A stretch of 64,000 bases of DNA from Hydrogenophaga sp. (GTDB taxonomy: Bacteria > Pseudomonadota > Gammaproteobacteria > Burkholderiales > Burkholderiaceae_C): contig JAABQK010000006.1 of the NCBI GenBank assembly GCA_011391495.1, forward strand, positions 54,200 to 118,199. Reading direction: 5' to 3'. A program made the translations under genes and the position numbers. A model generated the notes under the pieces. It was not told the origin of the DNA and did not search any database. It saw only the letters and a list, made by a program, of their open reading frames with translations. Below are positions 43,032 to 51,777 of the stretch, in pieces (positions within the stretch are counted from its first letter, which is position 1; every line of letters starts with the position of its first letter).

Positions 43032-44372
43032 ATGGCTTTCAACGAGTTCCGCATGGACAACCAGTGGTTGCCCTTCACGCCCAACCGCAGCTTCCAGAAG
43101 GAACCGCGCATCTTCGTGGCCGCCGACGGCATGCACTTCACCACCCATGACGGCAAACGGGTCATCGACGGCATCTCCAGCCTGTGGTGCGTGGGCGCCG
43201 GACACAACCGCTCGTCCGTCAACGAAGCGATCAAGCAGCAGCTGGACACGCTGGACTATTCGACCGCCTTCAGTGTGAGCAACGACAAGGCCTTTCGCGC
43301 TGCCGAGATGATCGCGGCCATGGCGCCGGGCGACCTGAACAAGGTGCTGTTCTGCAATTCGGGCTCGGAAGCGGCCGACACCTCGCTGAAAGTGGCACTG
43401 GCCTACCACCGCGCCCGCGGCGAAGGTCACCGCAACCTGTTCATCGGCCGTGAACGTGGTTACCACGGCGTCAACTTCGGCGGCATGAGCGTGGGCGGCA
43501 TCCCCGCCAACCGCAAGATGTACGGCAGCTCGCTGCTGCCGCGCGTGGACCACCTGCGCTTCATCCACGACCCCGTCAGCCACGCCTACATCCACAACCA
43601 GGAGCCGGTGTGGAACGAGGACCTTCTGCTGGAGTTGGAAAACCGCATCCTGCCGCTGCACGACCCCAGCAACGTGGCGGCGGTGATCGTCGAGCCCATC
43701 GCCGGCAGCGCGGGCTGGTACATCCCGCCGCAGGGTTACCTGAAACGGCTGCGCGAGATCTGCGACAAGCACGGCATCCTGCTGATCTTCGACGAGGTCA
43801 TCACCGGTTTCGGTCGCCTCGGCACCGCCTTCGCGTCGGATTACTACGGCGTGCAGCCCGACATGCTGAATTTCGCCAAGGCCGTGACCAATGGCGTGAT
43901 CCCGCTTGGCGGCGTGGTGTGTTCCGACCGCATCTACGACGCGATGATGGGCGCGCACGGCAGCGCGCCGGATCACGCCATCGAGTTCTTCCACGGCTAC
44001 ACCTACTCGGGCCACCCGGTGGCCTGTGCCGCGGCGATCGCCACGCTCGACCTGTTCCGCGAGGAAAACCTGTTTGTCCGCGCCGGCGAAATGGGGCTTG
44101 TGCTGGGCGACGCCATGCACAGCGCCATCCAGGGACTGCCGAACGTGATCGGCATCCGCAGCCTCGGGCTGGCGGCGGCGGTGGAGCTTGCGCCTATCAC
44201 AGGTCTGGCGGGCAAGCGCGCCTTCGACATCTTCATGGACTGCTACCGCCACGGCGTGCTGGTGCGCAATGCAGGCGAGAACCTGGTGTTCGCGCCGCCC
44301 TACATCGTCGAGAAGTCGCACATCGACACCATGGTCAACGTGCTGGCCGACGCGATCCGGCGCAACGCCTGA
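43032..44372 (+). CDS. class III omega-aminotransferase (beta-alanine/omega-amino acid:pyruvate type)
   Basis: PLP enzyme of 446 residues, fold type I. Signatures are GISSLWCVGAGHNR, VLFCNSGSEAADTSLK, IIGRERGYHGVN-like FIGRERGYHGVNFGG, LLIFDEVITGFGRLG (Asp contacting PLP) and the cofactor lysine in NFAKAVTNGVIPLGG. The sequence runs closely parallel to Pseudomonas omega-amino acid:pyruvate aminotransferase, which uses beta-alanine or other terminal amines as donor. An AGGAGA site sits 8 bp before the ATG. It is monocistronic. Exact donor range is inferred from family resemblance. Confidence 0.9.
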   Translation: MAFNEFRMDNQWLPFTPNRSFQKEPRIFVAADGMHFTTHDGKRVIDGISSLWCVGAGHNRSSVNEAIKQQLDTLDYSTAFSVSNDKAFRAAEMIAAMAPGDLNKVLFCNSGSEAADTSLKVALAYHRARGEGHRNLFIGRERGYHGVNFGGMSVGGIPANRKMYGSSLLPRVDHLRFIHDPVSHAYIHNQEPVWNEDLLLELENRILPLHDPSNVAAVIVEPIAGSAGWYIPPQGYLKRLREICDKHGILLIFDEVITGFGRLGTAFASDYYGVQPDMLNFAKAVTNGVIPLGGVVCSDRIYDAMMGAHGSAPDHAIEFFHGYTYSGHPVACAAAIATLDLFREENLFVRAGEMGLVLGDAMHSAIQGLPNVIGIRSLGLAAAVELAPITGLAGKRAFDIFMDCYRHGVLVRNAGENLVFAPPYIVEKSHIDTMVNVLADAIRRNA

Positions 44373-44392
44373 TCCCTCTGTCCGGCAGATCG

Positions 44393-44414
44393 ATGGGGCG
44401 CTTCAGCGCCCCAT
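44393..44414. terminator. perfect hairpin between convergent genes
   Basis: ATGGGGCGC (44393-44401), loop TTCA, GCGCCCCAT (44406-44414) is a perfect 9-bp stem. It overlaps the stop codon of the minus-strand ChaN gene and lies 20 bp after the aminotransferase stop. No T-run follows, so bidirectional termination is likely but not certain. Confidence 0.6.
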
Positions 44415-45224
44415 CTGCTGTTTCATCTCGGCGCAGTAATCGCGCGGCGGGCGGGGTGGTGTGTTCCACACCCGGTCGGCACTGGACAGGGCTTGCTCAT
44501 CGGCTGGCGCAGACTGGGCCACGACGATTCGGTACGCCAGGCCTTCGGGGAGATGCCGTGGCACGCCCAGGTCCCGCCGCACATGCTGGTTGCCGGCCAC
44601 CAGCAGCACCGTCTGGCCGGGCCTGAGCGCTTCCACGGCGGTGCTTGCCATGCTCCGGTCGCGCGCCAGCTGGATGCGCGTCATGGGTGTCACCTGGGTT
44701 TCGGGCAGCAGGCCGCAATGGCCTTCGCGGATGTTGTCGCGCTGCTGTTGCAGGGCCTGGTCGGGCAGCAGGCTGTCGAGGGTCGCGTTCCCCATGACCG
44801 AGCGCATCTGCCCGCGCGGCAGGTTGCCGCCGAGCACCGGCACGCCGGCGCGCACCGCGGCCATCACCACCGGGCCGTAGGCCGACCAGGCCCAGCCGCC
44901 GGGACTGTCGCCGCTCCAGTCCAGCGCCTGGCGCACGCGTGCCTCGTCCGAATCCGCAGGCAGGCCGCGGGTCTGGCGCCCCTGCTCGGCCATTTCCAGC
45001 ACCACGGCGGCCAGCAGGCCGCGCGCCGCCAGGTGCTGTACCGTCTCGCGCTGCAGCCCCTGGTGCTCGGGCGCGTCGTGCTGCTCCCCCAGCAGCAGCA
45101 ACGCGGTGGGCAGCAAGGCGTCCAGCCGGGAGGCTGTCAGCGGGTCGGGCGCGGCGGGGTGCGCACAACCGGACAGCTGCGCCGCGAGCAGGGCGGGCAG
45201 CATGACAGCAGTTCGACAGTTCAT
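44403..45224 (-). CDS. ChaN-family (haem-regulated) lipoprotein
   Basis: Lipoprotein of 273 residues. The signal ends in lipobox AQLSGC (Cys near 20). The ChaN pattern LLGEQHDAPEHQGLQ is near residues 44-58, GWAWSAYGPVVMAAV near 110, and VLLVAGNQHVRRDLGVP near 215; ChaN homologues such as Campylobacter ChaN bind haem pairs through this EH-x-H region. A haem or iron uptake role is therefore possible, though no TonB or ABC haem genes are adjacent. It is divergent from the AbrB gene with only 25 bp between starts. Confidence 0.85.
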   Translation of the reverse strand: MNCRTAVMLPALLAAQLSGCAHPAAPDPLTASRLDALLPTALLLLGEQHDAPEHQGLQRETVQHLAARGLLAAVVLEMAEQGRQTRGLPADSDEARVRQALDWSGDSPGGWAWSAYGPVVMAAVRAGVPVLGGNLPRGQMRSVMGNATLDSLLPDQALQQQRDNIREGHCGLLPETQVTPMTRIQLARDRSMASTAVEALRPGQTVLLVAGNQHVRRDLGVPRHLPEGLAYRIVVAQSAPADEQALSSADRVWNTPPRPPRDYCAEMKQQMGR

Positions 45225-45249
45225 GCCCGCATACTAAGGCGCATCCCCG

Positions 45250-46377
45250 ATGCCACCGGCCTGCGACGTGAATTCCCGACCGTTCCTCCACCGACCACGC
45301 GGCGGTCCTTTCTGGCTGCGCGCCGCACTGACCCTGCTGCTGGCCTGGGCCGCCGCACGGCTTTGCGTCTGGCTGCACACCCCCATCCCCTGGATGATTG
45401 GTCCTTTGGTGGTGACCTCGGCTGTCTCGGTGCTGGGTGCACCCACGGCGAGCTGGATTCCGCTGCGAAACGCCGGACAGTGGGTGATCGGGGCGGCGCT
45501 GGGTCTGTACTTCACGCCGGAGGTCGGCGCGCTGGTGGCCCGGCTGTGGTGGGCGATTGCGCTGGGCATCGCCTGGGCGCTGGCGCTCGGCCTGGGGTTC
45601 GGCGCCTGGCTGCGGCGGGTGCATGCGGCCCACCTGCCGGGCCTGAGCCCGGCGCAGCTGTTTGGTACCACCTACTTCGCCGGCTCGATTGGCGGGGCGT
45701 CCGAAATGACCCTGATCGCCGAACGGCATGGTGCGCGGACGGATCTGGTGGCCGCAGCCCACAGCCTGCGCGTGTTGCTGGTGACGCTGACCATCCCGTT
45801 CGCGATGCAGGCCTGGGGCCTGAGCGGTCTGGATCTGACGGCGCCTGGCGCACGGGTGGTGCATCCGGCTGGCCTGGCGTTGCTGGCGCTGCTGGCCTTC
45901 GCCGGTGGCTGGGTCATGCAACGCCTGGGCCGCGCGAATCCGTGGTTCATGGGTGCGCTGCTGGTCGCGCTGGTGCTCACCCTGGCGGGCGTGACCCTGT
46001 CGGCCATTCCTGGCTGGCTCACCGCCTTGGCCCAGCTCGTGATCGGCGTCAGCCTGGGCGTGCGTTTCACGCCGGCCTTTGTGCACACCGCGCCGCGCTG
46101 GCTGGCCTCGGTGGCGCTGGCCAGCACCGTCATGATGGGGCTCTGTGCCGGCTTTGCCTGGCTGCTCTCTCGGGTCACCGGCCTGCACCCGGCCACCCTG
46201 GTGCTGGGCACGGCGCCCGGCGGCATTGCCGAGATGGCCATCACGGCCAAGGTGCTGCAACTGGGTGTACCGATGGTCACGGCGTTCCAGGTGTGCCGTC
46301 TGGTCGCGGTGCTGGTGCTGGCAGAGCCGGTGTACCGCCTGTGGACGGCGCGCCGGGTGACGGGTTCGGGGCCCTGA
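45250..46377 (+). CDS. AbrB-family membrane protein (ammonia monooxygenase-like annotation)
   Basis: Polytopic inner-membrane protein of 375 residues with about ten helices. Two inverted halves contain the AbrB duplication: LGLYFTPEVGALV with TTYFAGSIGGASEMTLIAERHG in the first, and SLGVRFTPAFVHT with LGTAPGGIAEMAITAKVL in the second. The family was once labelled ammonia monooxygenase, but those names are not supported; it is an uncharacterised transporter-like family, unrelated to the AbrB DNA-binding protein. It has no operon partner: chaN is divergent and the next gene converges. Confidence 0.85.
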   Translation: MPPACDVNSRPFLHRPRGGPFWLRAALTLLLAWAAARLCVWLHTPIPWMIGPLVVTSAVSVLGAPTASWIPLRNAGQWVIGAALGLYFTPEVGALVARLWWAIALGIAWALALGLGFGAWLRRVHAAHLPGLSPAQLFGTTYFAGSIGGASEMTLIAERHGARTDLVAAAHSLRVLLVTLTIPFAMQAWGLSGLDLTAPGARVVHPAGLALLALLAFAGGWVMQRLGRANPWFMGALLVALVLTLAGVTLSAIPGWLTALAQLVIGVSLGVRFTPAFVHTAPRWLASVALASTVMMGLCAGFAWLLSRVTGLHPATLVLGTAPGGIAEMAITAKVLQLGVPMVTAFQVCRLVAVLVLAEPVYRLWTARRVTGSGP

Positions 46378-46395
46378 GGCGCCGCCCCGGGGCGC

Positions 46396-47547
46396 TCAGT
46401 GGCGGAAGCGCCCTTCGCGGGTGACGATGGCCAGATCGACCAGCGGCAGACCGGTGTGGACGCCGTCGCGGTAGCTCAGCTTCAGGCCTTCGATCTGGAG
46501 GTCGGCGTCCTTCAGGCCTGCGACGAAACTTTCCCGGGTGGGATTCGGGCCCGCTCGGCGCAGCGCCTCCACCAGCGCGCGGGCGGTCATGTAGCCTTCC
46601 AGGCTGCCATACGAGAAATCCTCCCCGGGCTTGTGGGCCTTGAAGGCGTCCTGGTAGGCGCGGGTGATGGCGGTCTTGCGCTCCCAGGGGCTGGGCATCA
46701 CCTGGGCAAAAATCATGGTGTGTGCCAGGTCGTCCAGGTGCTTCGCCAGTTGGGTCGAGCCCGAGTTGACGCCGAAGAACTGGGTTTTCAGACCTTTGGC
46801 CCGCGCCTTGCGTATGAGTTTTTCATACACCCCGATGCCCCCGTGGTTGAAGACCATCTGCGCACCGCTGCGGGTGAGCTGGGCCACCATGGCGTTGAGT
46901 TCGGCCTCACCCGTGTCGGACTTGAAGGGCATGTCAGCCACCAGCTCCATGCCCAGCGGCTGGCTGAGCTTGCGCACGTTGTCCAGATGCTGTTGCCCCG
47001 TTTCGGAGTCTGAACGCAGGAAACCGATCCGCTTCATGCCCAGGCTCCTGGCGTGTTCCATCAGGGCGCGGAATTCGTCCTTGTGCTCTGCCCGCACCGG
47101 GAACACCAAGGGCTGGTGCGGCGTGCGCAAGGTGGGTGATCCGGCCATCGGACCAAAAAATGGCACGTTCAGGGCGTTGGTGGCTTTCATCACAGCGGTA
47201 GACGGCCCGCCTTCAATGGAGCCGAACACGATGAACACCTTGTGCTGCGTGACCAGCTGGCGCGCGTTGGCCTCTGCCTGGGCAGACTTGTTGTCGTCGT
47301 CCAGCACCTTGACCACGACCTTCCGGCCAGCAACGCCGCCCTGGCGATTCACTTGTGTGAGGTAGGTCTGGACGCCGTCGAGCACGGCCACGCCGTAGTC
47401 GTTCTTGCCACCTTGCAGCGTGATGCTCTGGCCAATCAGGAGTTGCTGGGCGGTGACGCCGTCTTCGGCATGGGCGCCGGGGCAGGCCAGCAGTGCGGCC
47501 ATGGCCGCCGGGATCAGCCAGCGGCTGATGGATACTTTCTTGTTCAT
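46396..47547 (-). CDS. ABC transporter substrate-binding protein, branched-chain amino acid type
   Basis: Periplasmic binding protein of 383 residues of the type-1 fold (Peripla_BP_6, LivK-like). The signal ends in ACPGAHAEDG, the mature start is VTAQQLLIGQSITLQGGKNDYG, and VFGSIEGGPSTAVMKATN is the usual ligand loop. Relatives bind amino acids, amides or aromatic acids. No permease or ATPase gene is adjacent, so this is an orphan binding protein, as is frequent in Comamonadaceae. The ATG at 47547 has a GAGAGGAAAC ribosome site; the frame extends 32 codons further without support. Confidence 0.9.
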   Translation of the reverse strand: MNKKVSISRWLIPAAMAALLACPGAHAEDGVTAQQLLIGQSITLQGGKNDYGVAVLDGVQTYLTQVNRQGGVAGRKVVVKVLDDDNKSAQAEANARQLVTQHKVFIVFGSIEGGPSTAVMKATNALNVPFFGPMAGSPTLRTPHQPLVFPVRAEHKDEFRALMEHARSLGMKRIGFLRSDSETGQQHLDNVRKLSQPLGMELVADMPFKSDTGEAELNAMVAQLTRSGAQMVFNHGGIGVYEKLIRKARAKGLKTQFFGVNSGSTQLAKHLDDLAHTMIFAQVMPSPWERKTAITRAYQDAFKAHKPGEDFSYGSLEGYMTARALVEALRRAGPNPTRESFVAGLKDADLQIEGLKLSYRDGVHTGLPLVDLAIVTREGRFRH

Positions 47548-47631
47548 GTTTCCTCTCGATCGGAGCGCGAGTCTACGTGGCACTAACGTGCCCCTGCCAC
47601 GGCCTGACCCAAGAGAAGTCGGGAAACGTGA

Positions 47632-47669
47632 AAAAGCCGACACATCGCGTCAGCGACGTGTCGGCTTTT
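47632..47669 (-). terminator. strong intrinsic terminator after the DUF3567 gene
   Basis: AAAAGCCGACAC (47632-47643) pairs perfectly over 12 bp with GTGTCGGCTTTT (47658-47669). Read on the minus strand it lies 26 bp after the DUF3567 stop and ends in a T-run, so it separates that gene from the binding-protein gene. It can also work on the plus strand. Confidence 0.92.
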
Positions 47670-47694
47670 GGGGAATCGGGCAGCTGACGGGCGC

Positions 47695-47979
47695 TCAGTG
47701 CATGACCACCGGCATCTGCGCCAGGGTGGCATAACCTTCCAGCGTGTCTTCCACCTCTTCCTGCGAAGGGGTGTTCTGCTGCCAGGCGTTGATCTGGATC
47801 TGGAACATCTCGGCCCACGAGCCATCGAGGTACACCTCCTTGCCCGAGCGTTTGTCCACGATCTCGAAACCGTGGCGCGGAATCTGCGGACCTTCGTCCA
47901 CCTTGACGTCACCCTCGGCGTGGGCATTGGCCAAGATATGGACCACGGCAAAGGCATCTGAGTCGTAAAGCATGTGCAT
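47695..47979 (-). CDS. DUF3567 family protein
   Basis: Small soluble protein of 94 residues of a family known mainly from Betaproteobacteria. The start MHMLYDSDAFAVVHI, the middle RHGFEIVDKRSGKEVYLDGSWAEMF and the C-terminal SQEEVEDTLEGYA are the typical blocks. Function is unknown. An AGAGGA site lies upstream; a second in-frame ATG two codons in is an alternative start. A terminator follows directly, so it is monocistronic. Confidence 0.88.
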   Translation of the reverse strand: MHMLYDSDAFAVVHILANAHAEGDVKVDEGPQIPRHGFEIVDKRSGKEVYLDGSWAEMFQIQINAWQQNTPSQEEVEDTLEGYATLAQMPVVMH

Positions 47980-48041
47980 GACTGAAATATCCTCTTAAAA
48001 CAGAAACCAGTGTTCCTGTAGAACTTATATCGGCAACCCGG

Positions 48042-48058
48042 CGGACTTATCCAGTCCG
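48042..48058. repeat. short hairpin in the DUF3108/DUF3567 gap
   Basis: CGGACT (48042-48047), loop TATCC, AGTCCG (48053-48058). It lies 71 bp after the minus-strand DUF3108 stop and upstream of the DUF3567 gene. It could be a weak terminator for DUF3108 or an operator; nothing else is seen in this 149-bp gap. Confidence 0.35.
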
Positions 48059-48128
48059 ATTGCTGATTCAGATGGCGCCATTCAAGAAAGATTCAAGATG
48101 CGTGTCTTTTTGGGCACATTTCTGCGTT

Positions 48129-49403
48129 TCAGGGCAGCTCGCTGAGCTGCTGGTCCACGCTGTCACCGCTGCGCTGGGTGATCCGCAGGCGCACCGGCAG
48201 GTACGCCAGGCCGGGCGCCAGCCAGACATCCACCCGTGTGTCGTATTCCGCCCGGGGCTCACGGACCAGGTGGAGGGCCGGCAAGTCGCCGGCAGGCAGC
48301 GAGAGCGGTTCCACTTCGCCCACCTGGAAGCGCCAGATGTCCGCGCCGCCCGTGCCGGCCACCTGCAGGGCTATCGTCTGGCCCGGCCGAAAGCCGTCGG
48401 GTCTGGCTTTGAGCAGCGCCGCCAGTTGCAGGAAGACGCTCAGCCGGTCCTGAGCGCCGGGCTGCAGGTCCACCTCCGGGGTGTTGGTGCTGAACCGGAT
48501 CTGCTGGCGCGCATGGTCAAAATGCGCCGCGCGTTCGCTGCGGCTCTTGTCCGAAAAGCGCTCGGGCAGCAGGCCGTGCTCGTTCGTGCGTCCGGTGCTG
48601 GTCTGCACCCGGCTGCCCAGCAGGAAAAGACGCACCTCCATGCGGGCGTCATAGCGCTCTCCGTCCTGGTTCCAGTCCAGCCTGGCGCTGGCGTTGTAAA
48701 GCGCTCCCTTGACGCTGCCCGTGACCTTGTAGCTCAGCTGCGCACTGGCCGGGACGCTGGCTGGCGGCAGCGGGCTGCTTCGCCCGGAGGAGGGGGCTGC
48801 CGTGGCGGCCCCGTCTGCGTGGGCCGGCGGTGGGGTTGGCCCGGGTTGCTGACCGGCTGGGGAGGGTTCTGCCGTAACGGTCGCTTCGCGGGAGCTTGGG
48901 GCTTCCCTGGCGGTGGCGACCACTTCACCGGCATCGGCTGGCGTGGCCAGCGCGACATCAGCCGGCTCCCTTGCGCTGCTGCCCTGGGGATCCGCAGCCG
49001 GTACATCCAAGGGCGTATCGGGCGACGCTGCCGGTGCAGCCGGCTCCATCGGTGGCGCGGCCGGTTTCGGTGGGCGAAGGTGCTGCGCCTGACGGGGCTG
49101 CTCAGGGGTGCTGCGGGTGGGCGCCGGCGCGGATGCCGGTTCGCGTGCCGCGGTGATCCATCGTGCCGTGCCGCCGGTGACCGGTGGCGCAGGAGCGGAG
49201 GGTGAGCCAGCGCTGGGCGCCAGCGTGCGGGTCAGGACCGCCGCCACGCGCGGGCTGGCAGCGGGGTGTTCAGGCGGTGCCGGTGGGAAGGTCGAGAGAC
49301 CGCCAGACAGCACCGCCAGGTGGACACCGAGCACCAGCAGCACCAGCACCGCCAGGGTGAAGCCGCGGGGTGTGGCTGGCGTGGAGTTCAGCGAGGTAGC
49401 CAC
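48129..49403 (-). CDS. DUF3108 protein with a TonB-like membrane anchor
   Basis: Protein of 424 residues from a GTG at 49403. One N-terminal helix (GFTLAVLVLLVLGVHLAV) anchors it, and a long Pro/Ala-rich segment (about residues 45-215) could span the periplasm as in TonB. The C-terminal DUF3108 domain begins at about residue 220 (AQLSYKVTGSVKGALYNASARLDW) and includes RVQTSTGRTNEHGLLPERFSDK. The domain's role is unknown. The start is 4 bp after the stop of the IclR gene on the same strand, so translation may be coupled. No strong ribosome site is visible for the GTG. Confidence 0.8.
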   Translation of the reverse strand: MATSLNSTPATPRGFTLAVLVLLVLGVHLAVLSGGLSTFPPAPPEHPAASPRVAAVLTRTLAPSAGSPSAPAPPVTGGTARWITAAREPASAPAPTRSTPEQPRQAQHLRPPKPAAPPMEPAAPAASPDTPLDVPAADPQGSSAREPADVALATPADAGEVVATAREAPSSREATVTAEPSPAGQQPGPTPPPAHADGAATAAPSSGRSSPLPPASVPASAQLSYKVTGSVKGALYNASARLDWNQDGERYDARMEVRLFLLGSRVQTSTGRTNEHGLLPERFSDKSRSERAAHFDHARQQIRFSTNTPEVDLQPGAQDRLSVFLQLAALLKARPDGFRPGQTIALQVAGTGGADIWRFQVGEVEPLSLPAGDLPALHLVREPRAEYDTRVDVWLAPGLAYLPVRLRITQRSGDSVDQQLSELP

Positions 49404-49407
49404 AGAC

Positions 49408-50319
49408 TCAGGGTGGGGCGGTGTAGCCCAGGTCGGCGCTGAGTTGTCGTGCACAGCGCAGCAGTGCCTGTGCGGGTGGGCCGTCCCATTCGGTGTCGAG
49501 CGTGGCCACAGAGCCGAGAACCACCAGGCCCAGTGCCAGCCGGCCCTGGGCGTCAAACACCGGAGCGCAGAAGCCGCCGACGCCGGGCAGTAGGCTGTGC
49601 ACCACACGGCCCAGACCGTGTTGGCGGGTGTCGTCAAGCATGGTCTGCACGTCCTGCGGTGTCAGGGGCACATCGATCAGCGGCGTGCCATGGCAGGGCA
49701 GCTTTTTCAGACGTGCCAGTTCCTCCCGGATCATGGGGGTGATGCGCTGGGCGTCCCGCCCGTCCCGGCCCATGAAGGCGGCGAAGCAGCGCCCGGTGGC
49801 CGAGGTCAGCAGCGGCATCACGTCGCCCAGTCGCAGCGTGACCGGCACGGTCTGCGGCGCCTCGGTCCAGTGCACCATGGTCGGACCCTGGTTGCCCCAG
49901 ACCGCGATCGCCAGGGTGTGGCCGGTTTCCAGCAACAGGGCTGGAAGGCGTTCACGTGCCAGCTTGACGGCGTCGATGCGGCTCAGGCTGGCCAGCCCCA
50001 GGCGCAGTGCGGCAGGACCGAGGTCGTAGCGCGTGCTCGCCGGATCCTGTACCACGAGGCCCATGCGCTGGAAACTGACCAGGTAACGGTGCGCCTTCGC
50101 CGCACTCATGCCGGCGGCGGCGGCCAGGTCGCGCAGCATGAGGGCTCCCGTCGCATGCGACAGCGCGTTGAGCAGTTCGAAACCCACCTCCACCGACTGG
50201 ATGCCCGCGCGCAGGTGCTCGCCGGTGTCGGCCGGCTCCTCCGCCGCGCTAGACGCCGGGATGCGGTCGATCGGTGGCATGCGGTGAGCGGTGGAGTTCG
50301 CGGCGGGCATGTGGAGCAT
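49408..50319 (-). CDS. IclR-family transcriptional regulator
   Basis: Regulator of 303 residues. The N-terminal tail of about 35 residues precedes a winged helix-turn-helix (LRDLAAAAGMSAAKAHRYLVSFQRMGLV) and the effector domain from about residue 110 (AVWGNQGPTMVHW, LLTSATGRCFAAFM, GVGGFCAPVFD). Catabolic IclR proteins control genes for aromatic or other carbon sources. It is divergent from the fumarylacetoacetase-family gene; the inverted repeat at 50414-50447 between them is a good operator candidate. ATGs at 50310 and 50280 are alternative starts. Confidence 0.92.
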   Translation of the reverse strand: MLHMPAANSTAHRMPPIDRIPASSAAEEPADTGEHLRAGIQSVEVGFELLNALSHATGALMLRDLAAAAGMSAAKAHRYLVSFQRMGLVVQDPASTRYDLGPAALRLGLASLSRIDAVKLARERLPALLLETGHTLAIAVWGNQGPTMVHWTEAPQTVPVTLRLGDVMPLLTSATGRCFAAFMGRDGRDAQRITPMIREELARLKKLPCHGTPLIDVPLTPQDVQTMLDDTRQHGLGRVVHSLLPGVGGFCAPVFDAQGRLALGLVVLGSVATLDTEWDGPPAQALLRCARQLSADLGYTAPP

Positions 50320-50401
50320 CAGAGGGTTGGACGAGGGGATCGCTGCCCGGGTTCCGTGGCGGGCTTTGGAACCCCTCGGGGCCGTTGGGAGCGGTATGGT
50401 C

Positions 50402-50447
50402 TAGAATCCGATTTTACGCATAGGGTAACTGATTTCACTATCCGTAA
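50402..50447. promoter_or_regulatory. candidate IclR operator with divergent promoters
   Basis: TTACGCATAG (50414-50423) and CTATCCGTAA (50438-50447) are inverted copies matching at 9 of 10 positions, 14 bp apart. On the plus strand a -10-like TAGAAT lies at 50402-50407. On the minus strand TAAAAT (50416-50411) has GTGAAA 17 bp upstream of it, both inside the repeat region. A repressor here would block both directions. That IclR binds is inference from position. Confidence 0.6.
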
Positions 50448-50535
50448 TGACGGGGCTCGCGTGCCATGCGCCGGAAACGGTGGCGCTCCGGGCAGAACTC
50501 ATGCATTCCAACCATTGCTGCAGCAGGAGACCGAC

Positions 50536-51546
50536 ATGAAACTCGCCACTTACAAAGACGGTTCCCGCGACGGGCAGCTGGTGGTCGTCTCGCGCGACCT
50601 CTCGACCGCGCATTATGCGACCGGCATCGCGATGAAGCTGCAGCAGGTGCTGGACGACTGGAATTTCCTGGCGCCGCAGTTGCACGATCTGTATGTGACC
50701 CTCAACCAGGGCAAGGCTCGGCACGCTTTTCCGTTCGATCCCGCGCTGTGCATGGCGCCACTGCCGCGCGCCTATCAGTGGGCCGACGGATCGGCCTACC
50801 TCAACCATGTGGAGCTGGTGCGTGCCGCGCGCGACAGCGAGGTGCCCGCCACGTTCTACACGGACCCGCTGATGTACCAGGGCGGTAGCGACGACTTCAT
50901 CGGTCCCTGTGACGACGTGGTGGTGGCGAGCGAAGATTTCGGCATCGACTTCGAAGCCGAGATTGCTGTCGTCACCGGTGACGTGCCGATGGGGGCCACA
51001 CCAGCCCAGGCACTCGAGGGCGTGCGGCTCCTGATGTTGGTGAACGACGTGTCGCTGCGCAACCTGATCCCGGCCGAGCTGTCCAAGGGCTTCGGCTTTT
51101 TCCAGAGCAAGCCGGCCAGTGCCTTCAGCCCGGTGGCCGTCACGCCCGATGAACTGGGCGACGCGTGGCAGGGCGGGCGCGTGCACCTCACGCTGCAGTC
51201 GACCTGGAATGGCCGCAGGGTGGGCATGTGCGACGCCGGCCCGGAGATGACCTTCCATTTCGGCCAGCTCATTGCGCACATCACCAAGACGCGCAACGTG
51301 CGCGCGGGCTCCATCGTCGGCAGCGGCACGGTCAGCAACCAGGGCATCGAGGTGGATGGTCGCAAGGACTGGCCTAAGGGGTACAGCTGTATCGCCGAGA
51401 AGCGCTGCATCGAAACCATCCTGGATGGCCAGCCCAGCACGGCGTTCATGAAGTTTGGCGACACCATCCGCATCGAGATGAAGGGCAAGGACGGCCAGAG
51501 CATCTTTGGCGCGATCGACCAGACCATTGCCCCGCTCGAGGCCTGA
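50536..51546 (+). CDS. fumarylacetoacetate hydrolase family protein
   Basis: Enzyme of 336 residues of the FAH superfamily, which cleaves or decarboxylates beta-diketo acids in aromatic and amino acid catabolism. The start KLATYKDGSRDGQL is typical; metal-binding acids are in FGIDFEAEIAVVTGDVP (Asp/Glu) and the downstream LLMLVNDVSLRNL. GSIVGSGTVSNQGIE and FMKFGDTIRIEMKG close the fold. The length matches fumarylacetoacetase-like proteins of about 330 residues. The AGGAGA site fixes the ATG at 50536. Substrate is not given by context; the IclR operator suggests it is inducible. Confidence 0.9.
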   Translation: MKLATYKDGSRDGQLVVVSRDLSTAHYATGIAMKLQQVLDDWNFLAPQLHDLYVTLNQGKARHAFPFDPALCMAPLPRAYQWADGSAYLNHVELVRAARDSEVPATFYTDPLMYQGGSDDFIGPCDDVVVASEDFGIDFEAEIAVVTGDVPMGATPAQALEGVRLLMLVNDVSLRNLIPAELSKGFGFFQSKPASAFSPVAVTPDELGDAWQGGRVHLTLQSTWNGRRVGMCDAGPEMTFHFGQLIAHITKTRNVRAGSIVGSGTVSNQGIEVDGRKDWPKGYSCIAEKRCIETILDGQPSTAFMKFGDTIRIEMKGKDGQSIFGAIDQTIAPLEA

Positions 51547-51673
51547 TCCTCCGGGCTGGCCGAGTGGCGTGCGTCCGACATCCCGGCGGATGACGCCCGC
51601 GTTGCACCGCAACCGGAGCGCGTGGAGTAGTACGAAAGAATCCACGATCCGCGAGAGGTCAGAAGGGGAGCTG

Positions 51674-51694
51674 CCGTTCGCCCACGACGAACGG
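51674..51694. repeat. hairpin after the FAH-family gene
   Basis: CCGTTCG (51674-51680), loop CCCACGA, CGAACGG (51688-51694) is a perfect 7-bp stem in the 231-bp gap between the FAH and binding-protein/rhodanese genes. No T-run follows. A -10-like TAGAAT (51736-51741) further on may serve the next gene. Confidence 0.45.
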
Positions 51695-51777
51695 AAGCAG
51701 CCCTGGTTTTCACGCTATCTGTGTCCAGATGTTTCTAGAATCGGACTAGCTTGACATCCTCCATGGTGGGTTGACGT

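Noticed and set aside
45250..46377. AbrB gene as an ammonia monooxygenase subunit or AbrB DNA-binding regulator
   Set aside because: The protein is a polytopic membrane protein with an internal duplication, with no helix-turn-helix and no AmoA/B/C features.
50401..51741. Shared CTAGAATC string at 50401 and 51735 as a repeat
   Set aside because: Only 8-9 bases are shared, consistent with two -10-type TAGAAT hexamers; no longer repeat extends from them.
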